In this document: positions 1 through 6,705 of the stretch, piece after piece
Numbering within the stretch: position 1 is the first letter of the stretch
Layout of the letters: each line of letters starts with the position of its first letter
DNA from: Zeimonas sp937903095
Lineage (GTDB): Bacteria > Pseudomonadota > Gammaproteobacteria > Burkholderiales > Burkholderiaceae_E
Assembly: GCA_937903095.1 (NCBI GenBank)
Contig: CALCZN010000009.1
Coordinates: 1-8,613 of the forward strand
Direction of reading: 5' to 3'
DNA length: 8,613 bases
Notes under the pieces: generated by a model
The model's database searches: none
The model's input: the letters and a program-made list of their open reading frames with translations, nothing else
Told to the model about the DNA's origin: nothing
Position numbers and translations under genes: made by a program

Positions 1-1951
1 CAACATGAGCCCGGAATACGGCTCCACGATCTCGATCTTCCCGATCGACGACGAGACGCTGCGCTACCTGCGCCTGACCGGCCGCCCGCCCGAGAGGATC
101 GCGCTGGTCGAGCGCTATGCGCGCGAACAGGGGCTGTGGCACGACCCGAACGCCGAGCCGCGCTATTCCGAGCGGCTCGAACTCGATCTCGACTCGGTGG
201 TGCCGTCGATCGCCGGACCGAAGCGGCCGCAGGATCGAATCCTGCTCTCGCAGGCGAAGCAGGCCTTTCGCGGTGCGCTGTCCGCCTACGTGAGCGAGCC
301 CACCGAGAAAGGGAAGGAGAGCGGCTACGACGAGGCGGTGGCCGAGAGCTTTCCCGCCTCCGACACCCCGGCCTTCGAAGTCGAGCATCTCACCGGCGGT
401 TCCGGGACGACGGCAGCGCCGATCCCGCGACCCAGCGAAGCCCCGCGCGACTACGCGGCGCAGTCCGACGGCCAGCGACCCCGCAGGCCGGCGACCCTCC
501 GCCTGGACGACGGCGCAACGGCCGAGATCGACCATGGGGCGATCGTCATCGCCGCGATCACCTCGTGCACGAACACGTCGAATCCGTCGGTGATGATGGC
601 GGCGGCGCTGCTCGCGAAGAAGGCCGTCGAGCGCGGCCTCGAACGCCGGCCGTGGGTCAAGACGAGCCTGGCGCCCGGCTCGAAGGTCGTCATCGACTAC
701 TACGAGCGGGCGGGCGTGCTGCAGTACCTCCGGCAACTGGGCTTCGAGCTGGTCGGCTTCGGCTGCACGACCTGCATCGGCAACTCGGGCCCGCTGATCG
801 AGGAAGTGAGCCGCGCGGTGCGCGAGAACGACCTGTCGGTGGCGGCGATCCTCTCGGGCAACCGCAATTTCGAGGGGCGCATCCACTCCGAGGTGAAGAT
901 GAACTACCTCGCGTCGCCGCCGCTCGTCGTCGCCTATGCATTGGCCGGCACGATGGACATCGACCTGATGCGCGAGCCGCTGGGGCGCGACAAGGACGGC
1001 AAGGACGTCTTCCTGCGCGACGTCTGGCCGAGCGCCGCCGAGGTGCAGGCCGCGGTCGACGCGTCGCTCGCCTCGTCGATGTTCGTCGACTGCTACGCGG
1101 ACGTGTTCACCGGCGACGAGCGCTGGCGCTCGCTGCCCACGCCGCAGGGCGATCTCTTCGCATGGGACGAAAGCTCCACCTACGTGCGCCACCCGACCTA
1201 CTTCCAGGGAATGCAGCGCACGCCGCCGCCGGTGGCGGACATCCGCGGCGCACGCGCGCTCGCGCTGCTGGGCGACTCGGTCACCACCGACCACATCAGT
1301 CCGGCGGGCTCGATCGCGCGCAACTCGCCGGCGGCCGAATACCTGGTCGCCGCCGGCGTCGCGCCGGCCGACTTCAACTCCTACGGCTCGCGTCGCGGCA
1401 ACCACGAGGTGATGATCCGCGGCACCTTCGCGAACATCCGGCTGCGTAACCGCCTCGCGCCGGGCACCGAAGGCGGCTTCACGCGCGACTTCACCCGCGA
1501 CGGCGCGCCGGTGTGCACGATCTTCGAGGCGTCGCGCAACTACCAGGCGGCCGGCACGCCGCTCGTCGTGCTCGCCGGAAAGGAATATGGTTCGGGCTCG
1601 TCGCGCGACTGGGCGGCCAAGGGTACGATGCTGCTCGGCGTTCGTGCGGTGATCGCTGAGTCCTTCGAGCGCATCCATCGCTCGAACCTGATCGGCATGG
1701 GCGTGCTGCCGCTGCAGTTCCCCGCCGGCGCGAGCGTCGATTCGCTCGGCCTGACCGGCGAGGAGCGCTTCGACATCGAAGGCATCGTCGCGCTGAACGA
1801 GGGGCTCACGCCGGCGGTCGTGCACGTGCGCGCCGGCCGCGTCGAATTCGACGCGGTGGTGCGCATCGACACGCCGGCAGAGGCCGACTACTACCGTCAC
1901 GGAGGAATCATGCAATACGTGCTGCGTCGCCTGCTCGAAGAGGGCGCATGA
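1..1951 (+). CDS. acnA: Aconitate hydratase A, 5'-truncated by the window edge
   Basis: Aconitase interconverts citrate and isocitrate in the cytoplasmic TCA cycle using a [4Fe-4S] cluster. The frame is open from the first bases (codon AAC at 2-4), and the Met at position 5 sits in the internal family motif 'NMSPEYGS', so it is not the start; roughly 300 N-terminal residues are missing. Counting from that Met, cluster ligands are visible as Cys188 in 'SCTNTSNP' and Cys254/Cys257 in 'GCTTCIGNSGP'. 'GDSVTTDHISPAG' marks the start of the swivelling domain 4, which also carries 'SRRGNHEVMIRGTFANIR', 'YGSGSSRDWAAKG' and 'ESFERIHRSNLIGMG'. Residues about 94-165 form a long Pro/Gly/Ala-rich linker with 'AESFPASD', resembling actinobacterial aconitases rather than the short enterobacterial AcnA linker. 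The TGA stop overlaps the trpS ATG by four bases. All visible catalytic motifs are intact, so it should be active. AcnB and isopropylmalate isomerase are excluded by domain order and motifs. Confidence 0.96.
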   Translation, partial: NMSPEYGSTISIFPIDDETLRYLRLTGRPPERIALVERYAREQGLWHDPNAEPRYSERLELDLDSVVPSIAGPKRPQDRILLSQAKQAFRGALSAYVSEPTEKGKESGYDEAVAESFPASDTPAFEVEHLTGGSGTTAAPIPRPSEAPRDYAAQSDGQRPRRPATLRLDDGATAEIDHGAIVIAAITSCTNTSNPSVMMAAALLAKKAVERGLERRPWVKTSLAPGSKVVIDYYERAGVLQYLRQLGFELVGFGCTTCIGNSGPLIEEVSRAVRENDLSVAAILSGNRNFEGRIHSEVKMNYLASPPLVVAYALAGTMDIDLMREPLGRDKDGKDVFLRDVWPSAAEVQAAVDASLASSMFVDCYADVFTGDERWRSLPTPQGDLFAWDESSTYVRHPTYFQGMQRTPPPVADIRGARALALLGDSVTTDHISPAGSIARNSPAAEYLVAAGVAPADFNSYGSRRGNHEVMIRGTFANIRLRNRLAPGTEGGFTRDFTRDGAPVCTIFEASRNYQAAGTPLVVLAGKEYGSGSSRDWAAKGTMLLGVRAVIAESFERIHRSNLIGMGVLPLQFPAGASVDSLGLTGEERFDIEGIVALNEGLTPAVVHVRAGRVEFDAVVRIDTPAEADYYRHGGIMQYVLRRLLEEGA

Positions 1952-2958
1952 AGCCACGCGTTCTCACCGGGATCACCACCACCGGCACGCCCCATCTGGG
2001 GAACTACGTAGGCGCGATCCGACCCACCGTGCGCGCGAGCCGGGATGCGCGCTTCGACTCCTTCCTGTTCCTTGCCGACCTGCACGCGCTCGTCAAATGC
2101 GACGAGCCCGAGCGGGTGCGGCGATCGCGATTGCAGATCGCGGCGAGCTGGCTCGCCGCCGGCCTCGATCCGGCGAAGGTGACGCTGTACCGCCAGTCCG
2201 ACATCCCGGAAATACCCGAGCTGACGTGGATTCTGGGCTGCGTCACCGCCAAGGGGTTGATGAACCGCGCGCACGCCTACAAGGCCGCGGTCGATCGCAA
2301 CAACGCCTCCGGCGAGGACCCCGACGCCGGCATCAGCATGGGGCTGTACAGCTACCCGGTGCTGATGGCCGCCGACATCCTGCTGTTCAACGCGCAGTTC
2401 GTGCCGGTGGGACGCGACCAGATCCAGCACGTCGAAATGGCGCGCGACATCGCGCAGCGCTTCAATCGCGTCTTCGGCAGCGGCGACGGCCCCTTCGTGC
2501 TGCCGCAGGCGCAGGTCGAGGAGCACGTGGCCACGCTGCCCGGGCTGGACGGGCGCAAGATGTCGAAGAGCTACGACAACACGATCGCGCTGTTCGAGGG
2601 AGGCGCGAAGAAGCTGCACGCGTCGATCCGCCGGATCGTCACCGATTCGCGCGTGCCGGGCGAGCCGAAGGATGCCGCGAACTCGCAGCTCTACGCGATC
2701 TACCGCGCCTTCGCCGAGCCCGACGATGCAGCGGCCTTCAAGGACGAGCTGGAAAAGGGCCTGGGCTGGGGGCCGGCGAAGGAGCGGCTGTACGCGCTCG
2801 TCGAGGGCGAGCTGGCGCCGATGCGCGAGCGCTACGACGCGCTGGTCGCGCGTCCGGAGCAGGTCGAAGAGGTGCTGCTCGCCGGCGCGCGCAAGGCGCG
2901 CGAGGTCGCCGTGCCTTTCATGGAGCGCTTGCGCCGCTCGGTCGGTCTTCGCTTATGA
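1948..2958 (+). CDS. trpS: Tryptophanyl-tRNA synthetase
   Basis: This class I aminoacyl-tRNA synthetase activates tryptophan with ATP and charges tRNA-Trp in the cytoplasm. The 336 residues match the usual 330-350. The HIGH-type ATP motif is HLGN (residues 16-19) within 'TTTGTPHLGNYVGAI'. The tryptophan-pocket region includes 'SDIPEIPELTWIL' (84-96) and 'MGLYSYPVLMAADILLF' (131-147). 'VPVGRDQIQHVEMARDIA' (152-169) follows, then the second signature KMSKS (204-208). The absence of the Tyr-specific pocket and C-terminal S4 domain argues against TyrRS. The ATG lies inside the aconitase stop (ATGA), with a GAGGG only 3 bases upstream (1940-1944), so translation is probably coupled to aconitase. 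The 'TTTGTPHLGNY' variant differs from the 'PTGxLHLGNY' of E. coli TrpS and resembles TrpRS sequences from other high-GC proteobacteria (from memory). No T-box, leader peptide or other control element is visible upstream. Confidence 0.96.
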   Translation: MKPRVLTGITTTGTPHLGNYVGAIRPTVRASRDARFDSFLFLADLHALVKCDEPERVRRSRLQIAASWLAAGLDPAKVTLYRQSDIPEIPELTWILGCVTAKGLMNRAHAYKAAVDRNNASGEDPDAGISMGLYSYPVLMAADILLFNAQFVPVGRDQIQHVEMARDIAQRFNRVFGSGDGPFVLPQAQVEEHVATLPGLDGRKMSKSYDNTIALFEGGAKKLHASIRRIVTDSRVPGEPKDAANSQLYAIYRAFAEPDDAAAFKDELEKGLGWGPAKERLYALVEGELAPMRERYDALVARPEQVEEVLLAGARKAREVAVPFMERLRRSVGLRL

Positions 2959-2959
2959 T
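2954..2959 (+). promoter_or_regulatory. Possible -10 box of a promoter for the liv genes, at the trpS stop codon
   Basis: TATGAT matches the sigma-70 -10 consensus at five of six bases and is an AT-rich spot in very GC-rich DNA, overlapping the trpS stop. The best upstream partner is a weak TTGCGC at 2929-2934 with a 19-base spacer, which is longer than optimal. Transcription from here would give a leader of about 60 bases before the binding-protein gene, including the hairpin at 2977-2997. This is inference; the liv genes may simply be read through from trpS. Confidence 0.3.
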
Positions 2960-2976
2960 GGACGCGGCTCGGGACC

Positions 2977-2997
2977 GCCGCCGCATCGAGCGGCGGC
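2977..2997 (+). promoter_or_regulatory. 8-bp GC-rich hairpin in the trpS-livJ gap
   Basis: GCCGCCGC (2977-2984) pairs perfectly with GCGGCGGC (2990-2997) around the 5-base loop ATCGA. No T-run follows, so it is a poor intrinsic terminator. It ends 11 bases before the livJ Shine-Dalgarno and does not include it, so it would leave the ribosome site open. It could act as a 5' stabilising structure for the livJ mRNA or mark the 3' end of trpS mRNA. Role unknown. Confidence 0.45.
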
Positions 2998-3008
2998 CCG
3001 GCAATCCC

Positions 3009-3017
3009 AAGGAGGAG
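3009..3017 (+). promoter_or_regulatory. Unusually strong Shine-Dalgarno of livJ
   Basis: AAGGAGGAG is almost fully complementary to the 16S rRNA 3' end and lies 7 bases before the ATG at 3025. It is the best ribosome site in the window, fixes the livJ start, and fits high expression of a periplasmic binding protein. Confidence 0.85.
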
Positions 3018-3024
3018 AGCATCC

Positions 3025-4275
3025 ATGAGGAACATCCGCCTGGCCGGCGCCGCGCTGGCTGTGTGCGCGGCATTTGCCGCCCCGGCCGCCGTCGCGCAAT
3101 CGGGCACCGTCAAGGTCGCCTGGATCGATCCGCTGTCGGGCATGATGGCGCCGCTCGGGCAGAACATGGTACGCAGCTGGCAGTACCTGGCCGACGTCGC
3201 CAACCAGCAGAAATGGGCCGGTGACGTCCGCTTCGAGGTCGTCCCCTTCGACAACAAGCTCAGCCCGCAGGAGAGCCTCACGGCGCTGAAGTCGATCGCC
3301 GACCAGGGCATCCGCTACGTCGTGCAGGGCAACGGCTCGTCGGTGGCGATCGCGCTGTCCGACGCCATCGCCAAGCACAACGCGCGCAACCCGGGCCAGG
3401 AGATCGTCTTCCTCAACTACGCGGCGATCGATCCGTCGCTCACCAACGAACGCTGCAACTTCTGGCACTTCGCGCTCGACATCAACGCCGACATGAAGAT
3501 GGAGGCGCTTACGTCGTACATGGCCAGGCGCCCGGAGATCAAGAAGGTCTACCTGATCAACCAGGACTACGCCTTCGGTCACTCGGTGGAGAAGGCGGCC
3601 GAGGAGTACCTGAAGCGCAAGCGTCCCGACGTGCAGGTCGTCGGAAAAGACCGCCATCCGCTGGCGCAGGTTCGCGACTTCGCGCCCTACGTCGCGAAGA
3701 TCAAGGCGGCCGGCGCCGACACCATCATCACCGGCAACTGGGGTGCCGACCTCGCGCTGCTGGTGAAGGCGGCCAGGGACGCGGGGCTGACCGCGAACTT
3801 CTACACCTATTACGCGGGCACCACCGGCGTTCCCACCGCGATGGGCGCCGCCGGCGAAGATCACGTGCGCCAGGTCTCGTACTGGCACCCGAACGTGCCC
3901 AATCCGAAGGCCGATCCGATCGTCCAGGGCTTCCACCAGAAGTTCAAGGACGACTACTACGTGATGGCCACGTACACGGGCTTCCGGCTGCTCGGCGAGG
4001 CGATGAAGAAGGCGAAGTCCACCGACCCGCTGAAAGTGGCGCTGGCCATGGAAGGCATGAAGATCGAGTCGCTGAACGGCGAGGTCGAGATGCGCGCCAG
4101 CGACCACCAGATCCAGCAGGCGGTGTACGTGTCGTCGTGGCAGAAGGTCGACGGCAAGACGGTGAAGTTCGACCAGGAAGGCACCGGCTTCGGCTGGCGA
4201 ACCGAGGCGATGCTCGAGCCCTACGTGGCGTCGCAGCCCACCTCGTGCCAGATGAAGCGGCCGGCGGCGAAATAG
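3025..4275 (+). CDS. livJ: Branched-chain amino acid type ABC transporter, periplasmic substrate-binding protein
   Basis: This is a Leu/Ile/Val-binding-like protein (periplasmic binding protein type I fold) that captures ligand for the LivHMGF complex encoded just downstream. Residues 1-24 form a Sec signal peptide: 'MRNIR' basic end, an Ala-rich core, and an AVA|Q cleavage site after residue 24. Cys14 is not in a good lipobox (Val at -1), so a soluble periplasmic protein is expected. The mature part starts with the typical first strand 'VKVAWIDPLSGMMAPLGQNM' (29-48). It continues with 'FDNKLSPQESLTALKSIADQG' and a second lobe containing 'KKVYLINQDYAFG' (173-185) and 'AGADTIITGNWGADLALLVKAA' (229-250). 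At 416 residues it is longer than E. coli LivJ/LivK (about 370). The mature protein has only two cysteines, Cys144 and Cys408. The symbol denotes the family only: related proteins also bind aromatic or other small carboxylates, so the ligand is not established. Confidence 0.9.
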   Translation: MRNIRLAGAALAVCAAFAAPAAVAQSGTVKVAWIDPLSGMMAPLGQNMVRSWQYLADVANQQKWAGDVRFEVVPFDNKLSPQESLTALKSIADQGIRYVVQGNGSSVAIALSDAIAKHNARNPGQEIVFLNYAAIDPSLTNERCNFWHFALDINADMKMEALTSYMARRPEIKKVYLINQDYAFGHSVEKAAEEYLKRKRPDVQVVGKDRHPLAQVRDFAPYVAKIKAAGADTIITGNWGADLALLVKAARDAGLTANFYTYYAGTTGVPTAMGAAGEDHVRQVSYWHPNVPNPKADPIVQGFHQKFKDDYYVMATYTGFRLLGEAMKKAKSTDPLKVALAMEGMKIESLNGEVEMRASDHQIQQAVYVSSWQKVDGKTVKFDQEGTGFGWRTEAMLEPYVASQPTSCQMKRPAAK

Positions 4276-4281
4276 GAACGC

Positions 4282-4310
4282 CGCGCCGGCAACGGATCGG
4301 GGCCGGCGCG
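4282..4310 (+). promoter_or_regulatory. Hairpin A in the livJ-livH gap (9-bp perfect stem)
   Basis: CGCGCCGGC (4282-4290) pairs with GCCGGCGCG (4302-4310) around an 11-base loop. It begins 7 bases after the livJ stop. No T-run follows. Its 3' arm shares bases 4306-4310 with the 5' arm of hairpin B, so both cannot form together. Likely roles are 3'-end protection of livJ mRNA or partial termination; neither is shown by sequence alone. Confidence 0.55.
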
Positions 4311-4321
4311 CTTCGGCGCGC
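4306..4321 (+). promoter_or_regulatory. Hairpin B in the livJ-livH gap, with UUCG tetraloop
   Basis: GCGCGC (4306-4311), TTCG (4312-4315), GCGCGC (4316-4321) gives an RNA hairpin closed as C(UUCG)G, one of the most stable known tetraloops. It competes with hairpin A for 4306-4310. No T-run follows, so a classic intrinsic terminator is unlikely. The rest of the 124-base gap is GC-rich with no ORF; the livH ribosome site is at 4385-4390. Confidence 0.6.
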
Positions 4322-4384
4322 GGCGCCCGACCCGCCGCGGGCACTCCCGCTTCGCCCTCCCTCGCAGCGCGTCGCGCGCGGCCG

Positions 4385-4390
4385 AAAGGA
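4385..4390 (+). promoter_or_regulatory. Shine-Dalgarno deciding the TTG start of livH
   Basis: AAAGGA lies 9 bases before the TTG at 4400. No ATG or GTG in this frame lies close by, and the protein then begins 'MEFFVVSLLNG', as LivH proteins commonly do. The TTG start is therefore well supported. Confidence 0.75.
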
Positions 4391-4399
4391 ACCGACCGC

Positions 4400-5368
4400 T
4401 TGGAGTTCTTCGTCGTTTCGCTGCTGAACGGCATCAGCTACGGGCTGCTGCTGTTCATGCTCGCCTCGGGGCTGACGCTCATCTTCAGCCTGATGGGCGT
4501 GCTCAACTTCGCGCACGCGTCGTTCTACATGCTCGGCGCGTATTTCGCCTACCAGATCAGCGCGTGGCTCGATGCTGCGTGGCCGGGAGTCGGCTACTGG
4601 ATTGCGCTGGCGGCCGCGCCGCTGGCCGTCGGCGCGCTCGGCGCCTTCGTCGAGCGCTACGGGCTTCGGCGGGTGCACCGATGGGGGCACGTGCCCGAGC
4701 TGCTCTTCACTTTCGGGCTGGCGTACATCGTCGTCGAGATCGTCCAGATCGTCTGGGGACGCGCCGCCGTGCCCTACGCCGTGCCGCAGCCGCTGGCCGG
4801 GTCGCTGTTCACCGTCTACTCGACGAACTTCCCGACCTATCGGGCGTTCATGATGCTCGTGGCCGGCGCGATGCTGCTGGCGATCTGGCTCGTGCTCACG
4901 CGCACGCGCATCGGCCTCGTCATCCAGGCCTCGCTCACGCACCCCGAGATGGTGCAGGCGCTCGGCCACAACGTGCCGCGCGTGTTCATGCTGACCTTCG
5001 GCGGAGGCTGCGCGCTCGCCGCGCTGGCGGGCGTGATCGGCGGCAACGCCTACGTCACCGAGCCGTCGATGGCGGCGGTGATCGTCTCGATCGTCTTCGT
5101 TGTCGTCGTGGTGGGCGGGATGGGGTCGCTGGCCGGCGCCTTCGTCGCGTCGCTGCTGATCGGGCTGATGCAGACCTTCGCGATCGGCATCGACTGGTCG
5201 CCGCTCGCGCTCTTCGAGCGGCTGGGCATGCCGCTCGGCCCCGACGCGCCGCTGTACAGCGTCTGGTCGCTGAAGGTCTCGCAGGTCGCGCCGGTGCTGC
5301 CGTACCTGCTGCTGGTGCTCGTGCTGGTCCTGCGCCCGCGCGGGCTGATGGGCACGAGGGAGAACTAG
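4400..5368 (+). CDS. livH: Branched-chain amino acid type ABC transporter permease LivH
   Basis: LivH is one of two inner-membrane permeases forming the substrate channel with LivM. The 322 residues (E. coli LivH is about 308) are strongly hydrophobic. The family-typical N-terminus is 'NGISYGLLLFMLASGLTLIF' (10-29) followed by 'MGVLNFAHASFYMLGAY' (32-48). Further membrane segments lie near 63-83, 101-120, 147-166, 195-215, 225-258 and 296-312. The cytoplasmic coupling loop, which docks on the ATPases, is around 'THPEMVQALGHNVPRVF' (180-196). The end 'RPRGLMGTREN' is typical. The start is TTG, chosen from the Shine-Dalgarno at 4385-4390 and the match to other LivH N-termini. A TTG start implies lower translation than livJ. 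The stop TAG shares its G with the GTG of livM (TAGTG), indicating translational coupling. Confidence 0.95.
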   Translation: MEFFVVSLLNGISYGLLLFMLASGLTLIFSLMGVLNFAHASFYMLGAYFAYQISAWLDAAWPGVGYWIALAAAPLAVGALGAFVERYGLRRVHRWGHVPELLFTFGLAYIVVEIVQIVWGRAAVPYAVPQPLAGSLFTVYSTNFPTYRAFMMLVAGAMLLAIWLVLTRTRIGLVIQASLTHPEMVQALGHNVPRVFMLTFGGGCALAALAGVIGGNAYVTEPSMAAVIVSIVFVVVVVGGMGSLAGAFVASLLIGLMQTFAIGIDWSPLALFERLGMPLGPDAPLYSVWSLKVSQVAPVLPYLLLVLVLVLRPRGLMGTREN

Positions 5369-6705
5369 TGGGCAGCGGCGCGAGCGGGCATCGTTCGGCG
5401 ATCGCGCCCGCGATACGCGTGCCGCGCGTGCGCTTCGAGCCGATCGACCTCGGCCGATGGGCGATCTGGAGCGCGACCGCGCTGCTGTTCGCGGTGCTGC
5501 CGCTCGTGTTCCACAAGGGCTTCGCGATCACGCTGCTGTCGCAGATGGGCGTCATGATCGTGTTCGCGCTGGCCTACAACATGATCTTCGGCCAGGGCGG
5601 AATGCTGTCGTTCGGCCACGCCGTCTACTCGGGCCTCGGCGCGTTCTTCGCGATCCACGCGTTGAACTGGGTGGGCGAGGGCCGCCTGTGGCTGCCCGTT
5701 TCGCTGATTCCGCTGGTCGGCGGCGTGTTCGGCGCGGTCTTCGGCGTGCTCTTCGGCTACGTCACGACGAAGAAGGCCGGCACTCCTTTCGCGATGATCA
5801 CGCTCGGCATCGGCGAGCTGGTGTTCGCCGCGTCGCTGATGTTCCCCGGCTTCTTCGGCGGCGAGGGCGGAGTCTCGACGAACCGGGTGGTGGGCGAGCC
5901 CTTCCTCGGCATTACTTTCGGGCCGGCGATCGAGGTGTACTACCTGATCGCGATCTGGTGCTTCGCCAGCATGGCGGCGATGTACGCGTTCTCGCACACG
6001 CCGCTCGGCCGCATATCGAACGCCGTGCGCGACAACCCGGAGCGCGCCGAGTTCATCGGCTACAGCGCGCAGCACGTGCGCTTCCTCGTCATCGTCGCGT
6101 CGGCCTTCTTCTGCGGCATCGCGGGCGGACTGTCGGCGATCAACTTCGAGATCGTCTCGGCCGAGAACGTCTCCACGGCGCGCTCGGGCGGCGTGCTCGT
6201 CGCCGCCTTCATCGGGGGAGCGGGCTTCTTCTTCGGCCCGATCCTCGGCGCGGTGATCTTCATCTTCTTCGCGGTGGCGCTGTCCGACTATACGAGCGCC
6301 TGGCAGTTCTATCTCGGCGCGTTCTTCGTGCTGATGGTGATGTACGCGCCGGGCGGCGTCGCCTCGCTGATCGCGATGAACCTGCGCGTGATGCGCCACG
6401 GATTGCTCGGCCGGCTCGCCGGGCCGTACGGCGCGCTCGCGCTCGCTACCGGCGTGCTGCTGGCCGGCGTCATCGCGCTCGTAGAGATGAGCTATCAGCT
6501 GACGCTGAACTTCGCGTCGGGCTCGCAACTGCGGCTGTTCGGGATGGACGTAGACGCATCCTCGTGGCAGGCGTGGGCGATCGCGGCGGCACTCGTCGCC
6601 GCGGGCGGACTCGCCTTCGAGGCGGCGAGGCGACGCTTCGCACGCACCTGGGACGCGGTGCAGGCACTGATCGAGGCGAAGTCTCACCCAGGAGCGACGA
6701 CGTGA
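5368..6705 (+). CDS. livM: Branched-chain amino acid type ABC transporter permease LivM, with C-terminal extension
   Basis: LivM is the second permease, partner of LivH. Although the frame is open far upstream, the GTG at 5368 is the best start: GAGGGAG (5356-5362) lies 5 bases before it and it overlaps the livH stop by one base. The protein has 445 residues. After a basic N-terminus come 'AYNMIFGQGGMLSFGHA' (69-85), 'GTPFAMITLGIGELVF' (138-153), the coupling loop 'GRISNAVRDNPERAEFIGY' (214-232), 'GGVLVAAFIGGAGFFFGPIL' (274-293) and 'FLGAF/VMYAPGGVASL' type closing segments ending near residue 340. Many family members stop about here. This one continues for about 105 residues, with hydrophobic segments near 354-372 and 401-418, a polar loop between them, and a basic cytoplasmic-looking tail with 'ARRRFARTW'. 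The stop overlaps the livG GTG by four bases (GTGA). Confidence 0.94.
   Translation: MGSGASGHRSAIAPAIRVPRVRFEPIDLGRWAIWSATALLFAVLPLVFHKGFAITLLSQMGVMIVFALAYNMIFGQGGMLSFGHAVYSGLGAFFAIHALNWVGEGRLWLPVSLIPLVGGVFGAVFGVLFGYVTTKKAGTPFAMITLGIGELVFAASLMFPGFFGGEGGVSTNRVVGEPFLGITFGPAIEVYYLIAIWCFASMAAMYAFSHTPLGRISNAVRDNPERAEFIGYSAQHVRFLVIVASAFFCGIAGGLSAINFEIVSAENVSTARSGGVLVAAFIGGAGFFFGPILGAVIFIFFAVALSDYTSAWQFYLGAFFVLMVMYAPGGVASLIAMNLRVMRHGLLGRLAGPYGALALATGVLLAGVIALVEMSYQLTLNFASGSQLRLFGMDVDASSWQAWAIAAALVAAGGLAFEAARRRFARTWDAVQALIEAKSHPGATT

Noticed and set aside
136..1449. Second + strand open frame inside the aconitase gene
   Set aside because: The Arg/Ala/Gly-rich translation is a frame-shifted reading of aconitase; no domain and no plausible start signal.
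4361..4380. Small GCGCG/CGCGC palindrome before livH
   Set aside because: A 5-bp stem in alternating GC sequence is expected by chance in DNA this GC-rich.
2953..4434. Long open frame of 493 codons on the minus strand opposite livJ
   Set aside because: It mirrors a well-supported + strand gene in very GC-rich DNA, its translation is Arg/His/Val-rich low-complexity sequence with no recognisable domain, and no ribosome site supports it.
4564..5367. Upstream extension of the livM frame, giving a 713-codon reading
   Set aside because: The part inside livH is Arg/Ala-rich shadow sequence; the GTG at 5368 with GAGGGAG upstream and livH stop overlap is the natural start.
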